A DNA stretch of 64,000 nucleotides from Jonesia denitrificans DSM 20603 (GCF_000024065.1 NC_013174.1:2046001-2110000), one strand, 5' to 3'. Counted from the first letter of the stretch, positions 1-9,465 are shown. Notes: generated by a model not told the origin, from the sequence alone. Program-made: numbers and translations.

Positions 1-827
1 CCTGAGGCGTATCCCACCGCGGGCCCAGGGTTGAGGAACTGGTCATAGCGATCATCGTTGTCCAGGTATCGCTTCATCCAGGCGATACTGTACTTCGCAA
101 TTGTGGTGTTGCTGACGTTCGGAGCAAAGTGGCTTGCGCCACGGAGTTCAAGGTAGCCACGTTGTTCCGCCTGAGTGAGGGACTCATAGAACGGGATGGA
201 ATGGGTGCGGACTGACGCGACGGTATCGCGTTCAGCACCGATGATGAGCGTCGCAGCATCGACGCCATCCCAATTCTTCTTCAGGTTCCATGGCGTCAAG
301 GCAACAACAGCATCGATCTCTGGGCGGCTTTCAGCGGCCTGGAGTGCGCCGCCCCCACCCATGGAGTGACCCATCACGGCTTGTCGTTCTGGGTCAATCA
401 GTGGCCCTACAACTGAGTCGTTCATGGCGTGATCGAGGGCCGCAAGCAGTTGGGTAGAGCGTTGGCGCGGCTGGTCATAGCGGGTGGTGGTGTTGATGGT
501 GACCACAACAAATCCGAACGAGGCGATGCGTGAACCGAGCCAGGCGATGCTCGATTCCCCAGCGGTGTATCCCGGGGAGATAGCGATCACGCCGAATTTT
601 CCGTCCGATGTGTCTGTCGGGTAATAGATCGTTCCGTTGCGGAATCCATCTGAACTGAAGCGGCTGATTGACCGTTGTGCGATGTCGTAATTTCCACGTC
701 GTTGTTCGATCAAGGATTCGCTTGGGTTAGGGCCACGTTCGTAGGGGGTGTCCGCCGCATGAGCGACGCTGCCAGTAGGAATGACCAGGAGCGCCAGAGT
801 GACACAAAGAGCCAGGATTCGTCTCAC
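1..827 (-). CDS. secreted cutinase / PET-hydrolase-like polyester hydrolase (3' end outside window)
   Basis: This is an alpha/beta-hydrolase of the actinobacterial cutinase (type I polyesterase) family, expected to hydrolyse cutin-like or synthetic aliphatic/aromatic polyesters and triglycerides outside the cell. 275 codons are visible; the last residues lie beyond position 1. The GTG start at 827 follows an AAAGGA box. A Sec signal peptide (residues 1-24, cleavage after AHA) leads into YERGPNP, the usual start of the mature domain. The triad is Ser155 (GHSMGGGG), Asp201 and His233 (SHFAPN), with Trp180 (TPWNLKKNW) in the substrate wall. From memory of Thermobifida TfCut2, Ser-Asp-His spacing (46 and 32 residues) is identical. 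The family's Ca2+-site positions carry Glu199 and Arg229, and the C-terminal disulfide Cys position is Asn266. No neighbour gene in the window is linked to it. Confidence 0.93.
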   Translation of the reverse strand, partial: MRRILALCVTLALLVIPTGSVAHAADTPYERGPNPSESLIEQRRGNYDIAQRSISRFSSDGFRNGTIYYPTDTSDGKFGVIAISPGYTAGESSIAWLGSRIASFGFVVVTINTTTRYDQPRQRSTQLLAALDHAMNDSVVGPLIDPERQAVMGHSMGGGGALQAAESRPEIDAVVALTPWNLKKNWDGVDAATLIIGAERDTVASVRTHSIPFYESLTQAEQRGYLELRGASHFAPNVSNTTIAKYSIAWMKRYLDNDDRYDQFLNPGPAVGYAS

Positions 828-1092
828 GTGAGTGTCCTTTCGGATCGGTGTGGGGAGCACACGGAGGCGCACTATGACGCCTGATTTGTGTGTTCTCACA
901 TAGTGGAGAAAGAAACGGTGCCTCACGATGGGCACGTCTCACCTCACCACGTGATTCCGACGCTTGGCGCGAGCACAACGGGTGGCAAAACGTTTCATCG
1001 CAGCAGCAGCCCGGGTGAAACCCCAGTTCACCGCGGCGTCCACGGGGAGGAGAGCTTTCACCTCCCGCGGACACACAAGAATGGCATAGGCT

Positions 1093-1575
1093 GTGGAGGT
1101 GTTGTTACAGACGTCACAGACCCAGCGAACAATTGCATCGCGGTGTGCAGAGCTTGTCCGATTCGGGAGCGTTGGTGCTCTCGGATTCGTCGTTGACATT
1201 GGTCTCTTCAATGTCCTTCAGTACGGACCTTTATCCCTACTTGACGGAAAACCTGTCACGGCAAAAATCATTTCGGTATCGATCGCCATGGTGGTGACGT
1301 GGCTGGGAAACCGACTATGGACCTTTTCTGCGCAACGCACACACACCCGAGTACGAGAATTTACCGGCTTCGTTGTTGTCAACATTGGTGGAATGGCCAT
1401 CGCTGTGCTGTGCCTGTGGGTTTCACGCTACATTTTGGGGTTTGAGTCCGCGTGGGCGGACAACGTGGCAGCAAACGGTGTAGGGCTCGTGCTGGGCACT
1501 GCGTTTCGCTACGTTGCGTATAAATACCTAGTCTTTACCGGCCAGCAACCCACACTTGGGTTGGCACAACGCTAG
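1093..1575 (+). CDS. GtrA family membrane protein
   Basis: A 160-residue integral membrane protein of the GtrA-like family, which is thought to assist translocation of lipid-linked sugars used in cell-surface polysaccharide modification. The family signature LVRFGSVGALGFVVDIGLFN occurs near residues 21-40, followed by a WLGNRLWTF motif near residue 70 and a C-terminal AFRYVAYKYLVF segment. Four membrane segments can be drawn. The GTG start is chosen because it gives the usual short cytoplasmic N-terminus; the ribosome site is weak. No glycosyltransferase partner is adjacent, so the sugar substrate is unknown. It converges with the sensor kinase gene that ends at 1649. Confidence 0.85.
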   Translation: MEVLLQTSQTQRTIASRCAELVRFGSVGALGFVVDIGLFNVLQYGPLSLLDGKPVTAKIISVSIAMVVTWLGNRLWTFSAQRTHTRVREFTGFVVVNIGGMAIAVLCLWVSRYILGFESAWADNVAANGVGLVLGTAFRYVAYKYLVFTGQQPTLGLAQR

Positions 1576-1648
1576 TGTCCAGCACAGTCCGCACCACTCG
1601 GACGTCAACCAGGTCCAACCAGATCACCTAGCAGGTGATGGTTACTCT

Positions 1649-3010
1649 CTAGTTCGGGGAAGACTGCGGTGCGGAACGGCGACGGAACAATCCCCGCCGA
1701 CGCTGCGTCGAGACATACACACCTTTAGGTAGCACTGTTGACGGGTCGATAGTTTGCACCAGCCCAGTCAAATACAACGTAAAGAGCGCTGGTCGTCGTC
1801 GTGATAACTCCAAGCGTGCACCATCAGCAGCAGCCAAATCCCGGGCCAACGGTAATCCGAGCCCGGTACCATTTCCTGATGTCACCCCACGTTCAAAAAT
1901 CTCTGATGCCAACTCGTCTGGCACCCCGTCACCTTCATCCTCAACGGTGATAACAACAGCGCCTCGTGGGCCTTGTTGGCGGGCATGCACTGTTGTCTTC
2001 CCACCACCATGCTTCAAGGAGTTTTCAATGAGAGTCGCAAGCACCTGAGCCAAAGCACCAGGGGTTGCAAACACAGTGAGTTCACCATCTTGGATCACCG
2101 CAAGGTCTCGATGAGCTTTTCCAAAAACTGGCTCCCACTCTTCCTCTTGTTGTTGCATCACTTCGCGGAGAGAAATCGCTTCCGCAGTTCCCCCAGAGGA
2201 GCGTCGTGACCGGGCCAACAAGTCATCCACAGTTCCCACGAGGCGTTCCACCTGTTCCAGTGAGATCCGTGCTTCCTCTTGAACGTCAGGGTTGTCATCG
2301 GACAGCATCTGAATCTCTTCAAGGCGCATCATGAGCGCCGTTAACGGTGTTCGCAGTTGATGCGAAGCATCGGAGGCGAACTGCCGTTCGGCAGCAATAC
2401 GCCCGGCTAGTCGATCCGCTGATCGGGCAAGTTCAGCAGCGACAAGATCAATTTCTTCAACACCAGACTCTTCCAGTTGAGGACGCACCTGCCCCGACCC
2501 CAGCTGTTCCGCAGACGCCGCTAAATAGACAAGCGGTGCCGACAAACGGTTCGCTTGCCACACCGCCATGATGATGCCACCGCCGAAGGCCACCAGAGCA
2601 GCAGCGATCACAAGAACCACCACTTGCGCAGAGCGACCCACGACATCCCAGTACGACACTTCGAGAGTGACCAGTGCATTCGATCCAGTCAATTCGGAGG
2701 CCCGCAAGACACGCCCCTCAATGGGATCCCCCGCCACACCATTCTCACCGGTGGGCATAATGACACGCACGTGTGCCTGCATGGCGCTGCCCTCACCGCC
2801 GACATACCGGTCAAGGAAATCCTGGTCTAACTCCTCACCACGTTGCACCCGGTTTTCGACTTGCCGTGCTAACCCACCAAGCCGCAGGTTCACTTCCCGT
2901 AGTTCAGTTTCAAACACGTAGTAGCCGCCGAAAAACGCGAGCGGGAATCCCAACAGGATGACTGCCATGACGACGGCTGACACCGTTGCCATAATGAGTC
3001 GTCTACGCAC
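1649..3010 (-). CDS. OmpR-type two-component sensor histidine kinase
   Basis: A 453-residue membrane sensor kinase. Membrane segments at about residues 8-32 and 127-150 flank a short extracytoplasmic sensor of roughly 95 residues; then come a HAMP linker (about 151-202), the dimerisation/phosphoacceptor helix with His217 in SHQLRTPL, and the ATP-binding domain with Asn330 (LIENSLKHGG), a G1 box near 358 (EDEGDGVP) and a G2 box near 381 (GTGLGLPLA). It is the second gene of an operon with the response regulator ending at 3070, 59 nt upstream, which is its probable phosphotransfer partner. The signal is not identifiable from the small sensor domain. Confidence 0.93.
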   Translation of the reverse strand: MRRRLIMATVSAVVMAVILLGFPLAFFGGYYVFETELREVNLRLGGLARQVENRVQRGEELDQDFLDRYVGGEGSAMQAHVRVIMPTGENGVAGDPIEGRVLRASELTGSNALVTLEVSYWDVVGRSAQVVVLVIAAALVAFGGGIIMAVWQANRLSAPLVYLAASAEQLGSGQVRPQLEESGVEEIDLVAAELARSADRLAGRIAAERQFASDASHQLRTPLTALMMRLEEIQMLSDDNPDVQEEARISLEQVERLVGTVDDLLARSRRSSGGTAEAISLREVMQQQEEEWEPVFGKAHRDLAVIQDGELTVFATPGALAQVLATLIENSLKHGGGKTTVHARQQGPRGAVVITVEDEGDGVPDELASEIFERGVTSGNGTGLGLPLARDLAAADGARLELSRRRPALFTLYLTGLVQTIDPSTVLPKGVYVSTQRRRGLFRRRSAPQSSPN

Positions 3011-3069
3011 GCGCTGTCACCCCTCGTTCCCTGTGTGTTCGACTTGCGAGCACACACTCATGCAACAGC

Positions 3070-3750
3070 TCAGTGGCTGGCCTCGAACCGAAAACCTAGC
3101 CCACGCACGGTGGTGATGTAACGCGGGTTGTTCGCGTCATCATTGAGTTTGCGGCGCAACCACGACACATGCATGTCGAGCGTTTTGGTGGAACCAATTG
3201 GTTCTGATCCCCATACCTCACGCATAAGAATGTCTCGTCCAACGACAGAACCAGCTTGCGACACCAAAACGCGCAGAAGTTCAAATTCTTTGGTGGTCAA
3301 ATGGAGTTCCCGCCCGTCTTGGAATGCGCGGTGGGCGGCGACATCGACTTTGACGTCCTGTGCTGTGATTTCTTCAGATTCGGTGGGGTCGCCATGGGTG
3401 CGGCGCAGTAGTGCCCGCACTCGGGCAAGGAGCTCAGCAAGGCGGAAAGGCTTGGTGACGTAGTCGTCTGCTCCGGCATCGAGACCGACAACAAGATCAA
3501 CTTCGTCTGCTCGGGCTGTCAGGACAAGAACAGGTGTGGTGAGTCCCTTCTGTCGGATTGCGCGGGCAACCTCCAAACCGTCCATGTCAGGTAACCCCAA
3601 GTCAAGAACGACAAGATCAGCGGCACCCGCGTGATCGATTGCTCCTTGACCGGTCCCCTGCACGACGACGTTGTACCCCTCGCGCCCCAATGCGCGGGCG
3701 AGCGGCTCAGAGATCGCTGGGTCGTCTTCTGCCAACAAAACGTGGGTCAT
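3070..3750 (-). CDS. OmpR/PhoB-family response regulator
   Basis: A 226-residue DNA-binding response regulator. The receiver domain (residues 1-115) has the acidic pair Asp9/Asp10, the phosphoacceptor Asp50 (VVLDLGLPDMDG), Thr78 and Lys100 (VTKPF). The C-terminal winged-helix effector domain (about 130-222) ends with the typical TTVRGLGFRFE strand. It is the first gene of a two-gene operon with the kinase downstream. It lies divergent to the NarL-type kinase gene starting near 3905, with about 155 nt of shared upstream DNA. Target genes cannot be named from the sequence. Confidence 0.94.
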   Translation of the reverse strand: MTHVLLAEDDPAISEPLARALGREGYNVVVQGTGQGAIDHAGAADLVVLDLGLPDMDGLEVARAIRQKGLTTPVLVLTARADEVDLVVGLDAGADDYVTKPFRLAELLARVRALLRRTHGDPTESEEITAQDVKVDVAAHRAFQDGRELHLTTKEFELLRVLVSQAGSVVGRDILMREVWGSEPIGSTKTLDMHVSWLRRKLNDDANNPRYITTVRGLGFRFEASH

Positions 3751-3904
3751 GTGCCTATGTTAGGTCATGAATTGGCATGTTGGCTGTTATTGAAGTCCCA
3801 AGAAGATGTCGCGCTCTGTGTGCGTACCGTCTTTGTGCGGCGCGTTGTCAGGGGAATACCGCAGGATGATCCGTCGTGGAGGTGACCAACCGTACAGTGG
3901 TCAC

Positions 3905-5134
3905 ATGGATTGGTACACGCGCTATGGTGAGTGGAGTGATGAGAATCGTGACCGGCTCGATATTGCAATCACCGGTGTTGTCCTCCTCATTGGGGTTCCC
4001 CTTGCTGTAGCCACAGGGCGCGGCAGTGAATGGTTTTTTGGGTTCGACACTATTGGGGCGTGGTCGGGTGTTTTTGCGTTTCTCATGCTCGCCCCTTTTG
4101 CGCTCCGGCATCGATACCCGGTCCCGGTAGTCGCTTTAGTCTTTACCGTCGCGTTTTTGCACATGCTTCTGGGGCCGCCTCTCCCCCCAGCGGCAGTTGT
4201 CGCCGTGCCGATAGCGCTGTACAACACTGCAGCTCATGGCCCCGTATGGGGGCATCGCGTGGCACTTGTCGCGTCATTTTTGGGGGCTAGCTTTTTTGCG
4301 TTTCTCATGGCTGACGGACGCGATCGGTTTGCCACCATCGTCTTCCTGTTCTTTACATTGAGTTTACTGTTTTTCGCTGTGTGGTCATTAGGACTCATGC
4401 GCCGAGCGCGCATCGCACACATCCGTGCGCTTTCTGACCGCAACAGAGCCCTAGAATCCGAACAAGACCGCCAAAAAGAACTCGGAGCAGTCGCTGAGCG
4501 CACCCGCATCGCCCGCGAGATGCATGACATTGTTGCCCACTCCCTCTCTGTCATGATCGCCCAAGCCGACGGCGGTCGGTATGCTGCCGCCACGAATCCC
4601 GACCTCGCGGCAACTGCACTGACCACCATCGCCGAAACAGGCAGAGCAGCCCTTGCCGATATGCGCCGTCTCTTGGGTGTACTACGCGAAGGCGATAGCC
4701 CACCAGGCGCCGGCACATCCCTGGGGGAACTCACCCCACAACCAGCCGAAGAATCACTGGAATCCCTGGTCAACCAGATCCGCGCATCGGGAGTCAGGGT
4801 ATCCCTCATCCGGATGGGCCAACCGCGCACCCTGCCCCCAGGAGCGGGTCTTACTGTGTATCGGGTGTGCCAAGAAGCACTGACAAACATTCTCAAACAT
4901 GCTGGCCCCGACCCCACAGTCACCGTCCACATCACCTGGGCAGCCACCTCCCTGACCCTGACCATCGAAGACGACGGTCGCGGTGTTGCGGCAGCCAACG
5001 ACGGGCAAGGTATGGGCCTGCTTGGTATGCGCGAACGCGCCGCCCTCTTTGGAGGCGATGTGACTACCGGCCCACGCCCCGGAGGTGGGTTCCGAGTGTC
5101 GCTGACGCTCCCCCTGCCCGACAACGCCCAGTAA
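3905..5134 (+). CDS. NarL-type (HisKA_3) sensor histidine kinase
   Basis: A 409-residue sensor kinase of the DesK/LiaS/NarX type. The N-terminal half has several hydrophobic segments (about residues 20-160) with almost no extracytoplasmic loop, a form typical of intramembrane or envelope sensing. The HisKA_3 helix contains His207 in RIAREMHDIVAHSLS, and the HATPase domain has N-, G1- (EDDGRGV) and G2-type (GMGLLGMRERA) motifs. The ATG at 3905 was chosen because MDWYTRYGEW begins a sensible cytoplasmic tail; in-frame starts at 3866 and 3806 are possible, and none has a strong ribosome site. The response regulator follows 10 nt downstream, and an ABC exporter lies behind it. Confidence 0.9.
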   Translation: MDWYTRYGEWSDENRDRLDIAITGVVLLIGVPLAVATGRGSEWFFGFDTIGAWSGVFAFLMLAPFALRHRYPVPVVALVFTVAFLHMLLGPPLPPAAVVAVPIALYNTAAHGPVWGHRVALVASFLGASFFAFLMADGRDRFATIVFLFFTLSLLFFAVWSLGLMRRARIAHIRALSDRNRALESEQDRQKELGAVAERTRIAREMHDIVAHSLSVMIAQADGGRYAAATNPDLAATALTTIAETGRAALADMRRLLGVLREGDSPPGAGTSLGELTPQPAEESLESLVNQIRASGVRVSLIRMGQPRTLPPGAGLTVYRVCQEALTNILKHAGPDPTVTVHITWAATSLTLTIEDDGRGVAAANDGQGMGLLGMRERAALFGGDVTTGPRPGGGFRVSLTLPLPDNAQ

Positions 5135-5144
5135 CATCAAACCC

Positions 5145-5846
5145 ATGATCACCCAACCCGACATCAAAGTCGCGATCGTCGACGACCAACAACTCCTGCG
5201 CGCAGGATTCTCCATGGTCATCGGATCACAACCCGACCTGACCGTTGTCGCTGAAGCAGGCGACGGGCGCAGCGCACTCGACACCCTGCGCAACCTCGAC
5301 GTGGACGTCGTCCTGATGGATATCCGCATGCCAGAACTAGACGGCCTCGCCGCCACCGCCCAACTCGTTGAGCATTGGACACGAACCCGCCCAGACACCG
5401 CACCACGGATCATCATCCTCACCACATTCGACCTTGATGAGTACGCGCTCGAAGCCATCCGCGCTGGCGCTTCCGGTTTCCTCCTCAAAGATGCTCCACC
5501 AGAAGAAATGCTCAACGCCATCCGCACCGTGTACTCGGGGGACGCCGTCATCGCACCATCCACCACCAAGCGGCTCCTCGGTCGCATGATCACCCCACTT
5601 CCTACCGAAACACTGGAATCCTCGCCGCAAGCAAGCACCATCGCTAGTCTCACCGACCGTGAACGCGACGTCATGCTGCTCATCGCCAAAGGGAAAAGCA
5701 ACACTGAGATCGCCAGGGAACTTTTTGTCGCAGAAGCCACCGTGAAAACCCATGTTGGTCGCATCCTGCAAAAGTTCGGCGCCCGAGACCGGGTGCAAAT
5801 TGTGGTCGCAGCCTACGAGAACGGTCTGGTCCGCCCAGGCGAGTAA
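5145..5846 (+). CDS. NarL/FixJ-family response regulator
   Basis: A 233-residue response regulator. The receiver domain has Asp13/Asp14, phosphoacceptor Asp59 (LMDIRMPELDG) and Lys near residue 115 (FLLKDAPPEE). A LuxR-type helix-turn-helix occupies about 168-226 (LTDRERDVMLLIAKG, then TVKTHVGRILQKF). It follows the HisKA_3 kinase by 10 nt and is surely its partner. About 190 nt downstream begins an ABC exporter, a common target of such systems in actinobacteria, although no binding site was recognised. It is not needed to invoke any other partner. Confidence 0.94.
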   Translation: MITQPDIKVAIVDDQQLLRAGFSMVIGSQPDLTVVAEAGDGRSALDTLRNLDVDVVLMDIRMPELDGLAATAQLVEHWTRTRPDTAPRIIILTTFDLDEYALEAIRAGASGFLLKDAPPEEMLNAIRTVYSGDAVIAPSTTKRLLGRMITPLPTETLESSPQASTIASLTDRERDVMLLIAKGKSNTEIARELFVAEATVKTHVGRILQKFGARDRVQIVVAAYENGLVRPGE

Positions 5847-6038
5847 CCACAGGGCTGATCAGGGTAACGTCCCCCCAGGGGCGCATCGGGAAGTGGAGTC
5901 AGGTGCGACCGTAGTGGGAGAACCCGGCGGCGAGAAAGCGCCCTAGGCGCGACGCGCAACAAAGGGTGCGGTTCCTAGTGTGGAAGGTAGTCGGGCATGG
6001 TGCCTCGACAGTCACAGTCCTACGCGCAAGGAGCACGA

Positions 6039-6815
6039 ATGTCTGCGTCACATACGCACAGTTCACAGATCGCGGTGTCGGCCCGCGGGTTAACAAAGCA
6101 CTACGGGCACGGCGGTTCTGTCGTCAAGGCTCTTGACGGTGTGGATATCGATTTTTCTGCTGGCCAGTTCACAGCCATTATGGGTCCGTCTGGTTCGGGA
6201 AAGTCCACCCTCATGCACTTGCTCGCCGGGTTGGACTCCGCCTCATCAGGGCACGCCTACTTGGGTGACACTGAGGTGACAGCCCTCAACGACGACCAAC
6301 TCACCATGCTGCGGCGTGACCGGGTGGGGTTCGTGTTTCAGTCATTTAACTTGCTGCCCATGTTCACCGCTGAAGCGAACATTTTCTTGCCCTTGACGTT
6401 GGCAAACAAAAAAATCACCGCTGACGACCGAGCATGGTTGCACCAACTCGCTGAAACTCTGGGACTGTCTGACCGCCTGGACCACCGCCCCTCCGAACTC
6501 TCCGGTGGTCAGCAGCAGCGTGTCGCAATCGCGCGGGCACTCATCACGAAACCTGACGTGATTTTCGCTGACGAACCGACCGGGAACTTGGATTCTCGTT
6601 CCGGTGCTGAAGTGCTGTCATTCCTGCGAACCTCAGTGCGCGAACTTGGGCGCACGATCATTATGGTGACGCACGACCCAGGTGCAGCCGCCTACGCTGA
6701 TCGCGTTGTTCTTCTTGCTGATGGGCAAATCGCCGGCGACATCCACGAACCGACACCTGAGTCAGTTCTTGCAGGTCTTGACGCGTTGCGCACCTATTCC
6801 GCAACGGCAGTGTGA
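6039..6815 (+). CDS. ABC transporter ATP-binding protein (MacB/LolD/SalX type)
   Basis: A 258-residue nucleotide-binding subunit. It shows the Walker A sequence GPSGSGKSTL, Q-loop region VFQSFNLLP, signature LSGGQQQRVAIARAL, Walker B VIFADEPTGNLD and the switch histidine in VTHD. This subfamily powers export or extraction of peptides, lipoproteins and antibiotics together with FtsX-fold permeases. The start at 6039 is preferred over the upstream in-frame 5997 because AAGGAG stands five bases before it. The permease gene begins 13 nt after the stop. The position behind a NarL-type two-component pair suggests induction by envelope or antibiotic stress; this is inference. Confidence 0.94.
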   Translation: MSASHTHSSQIAVSARGLTKHYGHGGSVVKALDGVDIDFSAGQFTAIMGPSGSGKSTLMHLLAGLDSASSGHAYLGDTEVTALNDDQLTMLRRDRVGFVFQSFNLLPMFTAEANIFLPLTLANKKITADDRAWLHQLAETLGLSDRLDHRPSELSGGQQQRVAIARALITKPDVIFADEPTGNLDSRSGAEVLSFLRTSVRELGRTIIMVTHDPGAAAYADRVVLLADGQIAGDIHEPTPESVLAGLDALRTYSATAV

Positions 6816-6828
6816 GGGCAGATCACTC

Positions 6829-9465
6829 ATGTTACAAGTCACGCTTTATCAAATGCGCAAGAACGTGGGCCGTTTAACGGCTGCAGGGATTGCAATTCTC
6901 ATTGGAACCGCGTTTGTTGCGGCGACCTTTGTTGCCGGCCAGTTGCTGGTGGCAACGTCCACCAACGCCATGACCACGGAGTTTGGCGACTCTGACATGG
7001 TGGTCCTGGGCGACTACCAGAAGGACTCTGGGGAATGGGTCAATGAACCGCTCACCCAAGATGACCTCTACACGGTTGCTAGCACGCAGGGGGTGGCCAC
7101 TGTGTCGGCCACGTCCGCGTACTGGTTCCAGGTGACTGCTGGGCAAAAGTCCGACTATGTGAAACCCACCTTTACCTCTGAAGATGACCGACTTGTGGTT
7201 CCTCATCTGGACACAGGGGCTGTCCCAACCCAGGATGGCCAGGTGGCGTTGGACGCCAACATTGCGGAACGGTTGGAGGTCTCTGACGGAGACACCATCA
7301 CCATGCTTGGTGGTGATGACACCTCATCAGGTGTGTCGTTGACGGTCACCGGAACAACGAGCGACCCGTCGGGGGCGTTTGTCGCCACAGGTGGGGGCGC
7401 TTTGATGACCCCAGGAACCCTCCAGCTGATTCTAAATGCTGCCGGTGACGACAGTGATGCACCGTTCTCGACATTGATGTTCACAGTGGACGACGATGCT
7501 GTTCCTGCCACTATTGCCGATGCGCTGGCTGGGTCGGTCGATGGACGTCCAGTATTGACGATCGACCAGTATGCGGAACAGCAACTGAGTTCGTTGACCG
7601 GTCAAGCCAACATCATGACGATGATCGTGTTGATGTTCGCCGCGATCGCTCTGTTTGTTGCTGGGCTGGTGATCTCTAATACGTTCCAGGTGTTGGTGGC
7701 ACAACGCGCACACACTTTGGCGTTGCTGCGGTGTGTGGGAGCGAACCGGAAGCAGATCCGAAATTCTGTCCTTGTCGAAGCAACACTTTTGGGCGTGGCC
7801 TCGTCCCTGGCTGGGATCCTCGCAGGCATTGGCCTGGTCCAGGGTGTCTTGCTGGTGTTGACTCAGCTTGAGGTGTCCACGTCAATCCCGGACACGGTCA
7901 CGATCCCGCTGACAGCCGTGTGGGTTCCTCTTGTTGTGGGTACCCTGGTCACGGTTCTTGCCGCTCTGGTTCCCGCACGCATCGCCACAAAAGTTTCTCC
8001 GCTCGCGGCACTTCGCCCACAAGAAGGAGCGGGCGAAGGTGGTCGCCGCGTGGGGATTCTGCGACTCATCACCTCTGGGCTGTTGACTGTTGGTGGGGGC
8101 GCTTTGCTTGCTGGTTCTCTCGTGATGGCAAAGGATTCCACCGAACTTGGTCCTCTTGTCGCTGTGGGGATCCTTGGCGGGGCACTCACCTTCATTGGAC
8201 TCATCACCTCCTCGATGCTGTGGATGCCCAAGGTTGTGTCCACAGTGGGCAACCTGTTCAACAAGCTGGGGGCGCCAGCGAAACTTGCCAGTGCGAACAC
8301 GATGCGCAACCCACGGCGCACAGCAGCAACATCGACGGCTTTGTTCATTGGAGTCACCCTGGTTGCCATGCTGTCAGTAGGGGCCGCAACAACCCGCGCC
8401 ACGATGAATACAGAACTGGACAACCAGTTCCCTGTGGATGCGATCGCGGAAACGTGGGGCAGTGACAACACCATCGCCTCAGACGCGGATGTGGAACGCA
8501 CTGTGCGCGACCTACAAGCAATTGATGGGATTAACACGGTTGCGTATGGACGCAACGTGGCACTCGCATCAGAGTTCCCCGGCGAGAACAGCGACGGATA
8601 CCCCAACCGTCAAGTGACCGCGGTGAACCCTGACGAGTTCAGGGCAGCGCTTCGTGACCCCTCTCTGGCTGCGATGGTCACAGAAGGTACGTATCTGCTT
8701 GGGGCATGGGATGACGCCACACACGTCAAGGACACCGCATCGTTCTGGGTTGCTCCCACGTCGAATGACGCCGGAGACCTCCCTCCCGCTGCGGAACAGC
8801 CTGGCTACAGCAACGCGCACAGTCTGACTATCGCCAAAGGGTTTGGGCATAGCTACGGGATCATCACTGACACTGACCTTGATGCGATCCTCGCGTCAGA
8901 TCCCACCGGGGACACCCACCCCACGGCAACCTTCTTCATCAAGGTTGACGACGTGAACAATGCTGGCGACGCCATGAACGCCGTCCGTGACTACTTCGGC
9001 GAAGACAACGTCAGCGTGACCGGGCTCGTCCTTGAACGCGAGTTCTATCAAAAGGCCATTGACGTGATGCTTCTTGTCCTGGTGGGCCTGCTTGGTGTCG
9101 CCGTCCTCATTGCACTCATCGGTGTTGCCAACACACTGTCTCTCTCTGTCATTGAACGGCGACGCGAATCAGCCACCTTGAGGGCTGTGGGAATGTCCAA
9201 ACGACAACTTCGACATTCGCTGGGGATCGAGGGAATGCTCATCGCAGGAATTGGGGCGTTCGTCGGAGTGCTTGTCGGCGCGCTGTACGCATGGTTAGGG
9301 GCGCAACTCCTCTTCGGTGGATTCGCAACCCCCATCTTTACGGTGCGAATCTGGGACATCGTCCTCATTATGGCTGTGTCGATCGGAGCTGGACTGCTCG
9401 CCTCAGTTGTCCCTGCACGCGGTGCAGCACGCACCTCCCCCGTTGCAGCGCTTGCAGTGGAATGA
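6829..9465 (+). CDS. FtsX-like ABC transporter permease (two FtsX domains)
   Basis: An 878-residue permease fused in tandem. An N-terminal membrane helix (about residues 18-40) is followed by an extracytoplasmic MacB-type core, an FtsX domain with three to four helices (about 265-390), two further helices near 425-470, a second extracytoplasmic core and a final FtsX domain (about 745-870) ending SVVPARGAARTSPVAAL. Both FtsX domains keep the TLALLRCVG / SATLRAVGMSKRQL coupling motif. It forms the exporter with the ATPase gene 13 nt upstream. The ATG at 6829 avoids overlap with the ATPase gene, although the frame stays open further upstream. The substrate is unknown. Confidence 0.92.
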   Translation: MLQVTLYQMRKNVGRLTAAGIAILIGTAFVAATFVAGQLLVATSTNAMTTEFGDSDMVVLGDYQKDSGEWVNEPLTQDDLYTVASTQGVATVSATSAYWFQVTAGQKSDYVKPTFTSEDDRLVVPHLDTGAVPTQDGQVALDANIAERLEVSDGDTITMLGGDDTSSGVSLTVTGTTSDPSGAFVATGGGALMTPGTLQLILNAAGDDSDAPFSTLMFTVDDDAVPATIADALAGSVDGRPVLTIDQYAEQQLSSLTGQANIMTMIVLMFAAIALFVAGLVISNTFQVLVAQRAHTLALLRCVGANRKQIRNSVLVEATLLGVASSLAGILAGIGLVQGVLLVLTQLEVSTSIPDTVTIPLTAVWVPLVVGTLVTVLAALVPARIATKVSPLAALRPQEGAGEGGRRVGILRLITSGLLTVGGGALLAGSLVMAKDSTELGPLVAVGILGGALTFIGLITSSMLWMPKVVSTVGNLFNKLGAPAKLASANTMRNPRRTAATSTALFIGVTLVAMLSVGAATTRATMNTELDNQFPVDAIAETWGSDNTIASDADVERTVRDLQAIDGINTVAYGRNVALASEFPGENSDGYPNRQVTAVNPDEFRAALRDPSLAAMVTEGTYLLGAWDDATHVKDTASFWVAPTSNDAGDLPPAAEQPGYSNAHSLTIAKGFGHSYGIITDTDLDAILASDPTGDTHPTATFFIKVDDVNNAGDAMNAVRDYFGEDNVSVTGLVLEREFYQKAIDVMLLVLVGLLGVAVLIALIGVANTLSLSVIERRRESATLRAVGMSKRQLRHSLGIEGMLIAGIGAFVGVLVGALYAWLGAQLLFGGFATPIFTVRIWDIVLIMAVSIGAGLLASVVPARGAARTSPVAALAVE

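Noticed and set aside
4754-5764. 336-residue open frame on the minus strand across the NarL-type kinase and regulator genes
   Set aside because: It is antisense to two well-supported genes with intact domains; composition is Arg/Ser-rich with no family motif, as expected from a shadow frame.
6682-6828. N-terminal extension of the FtsX-like permease into the ATPase gene
   Set aside because: It would overlap the ATPase by more than 130 bases; the ATG at 6829 begins the normal MLQVTLYQMRKN start.
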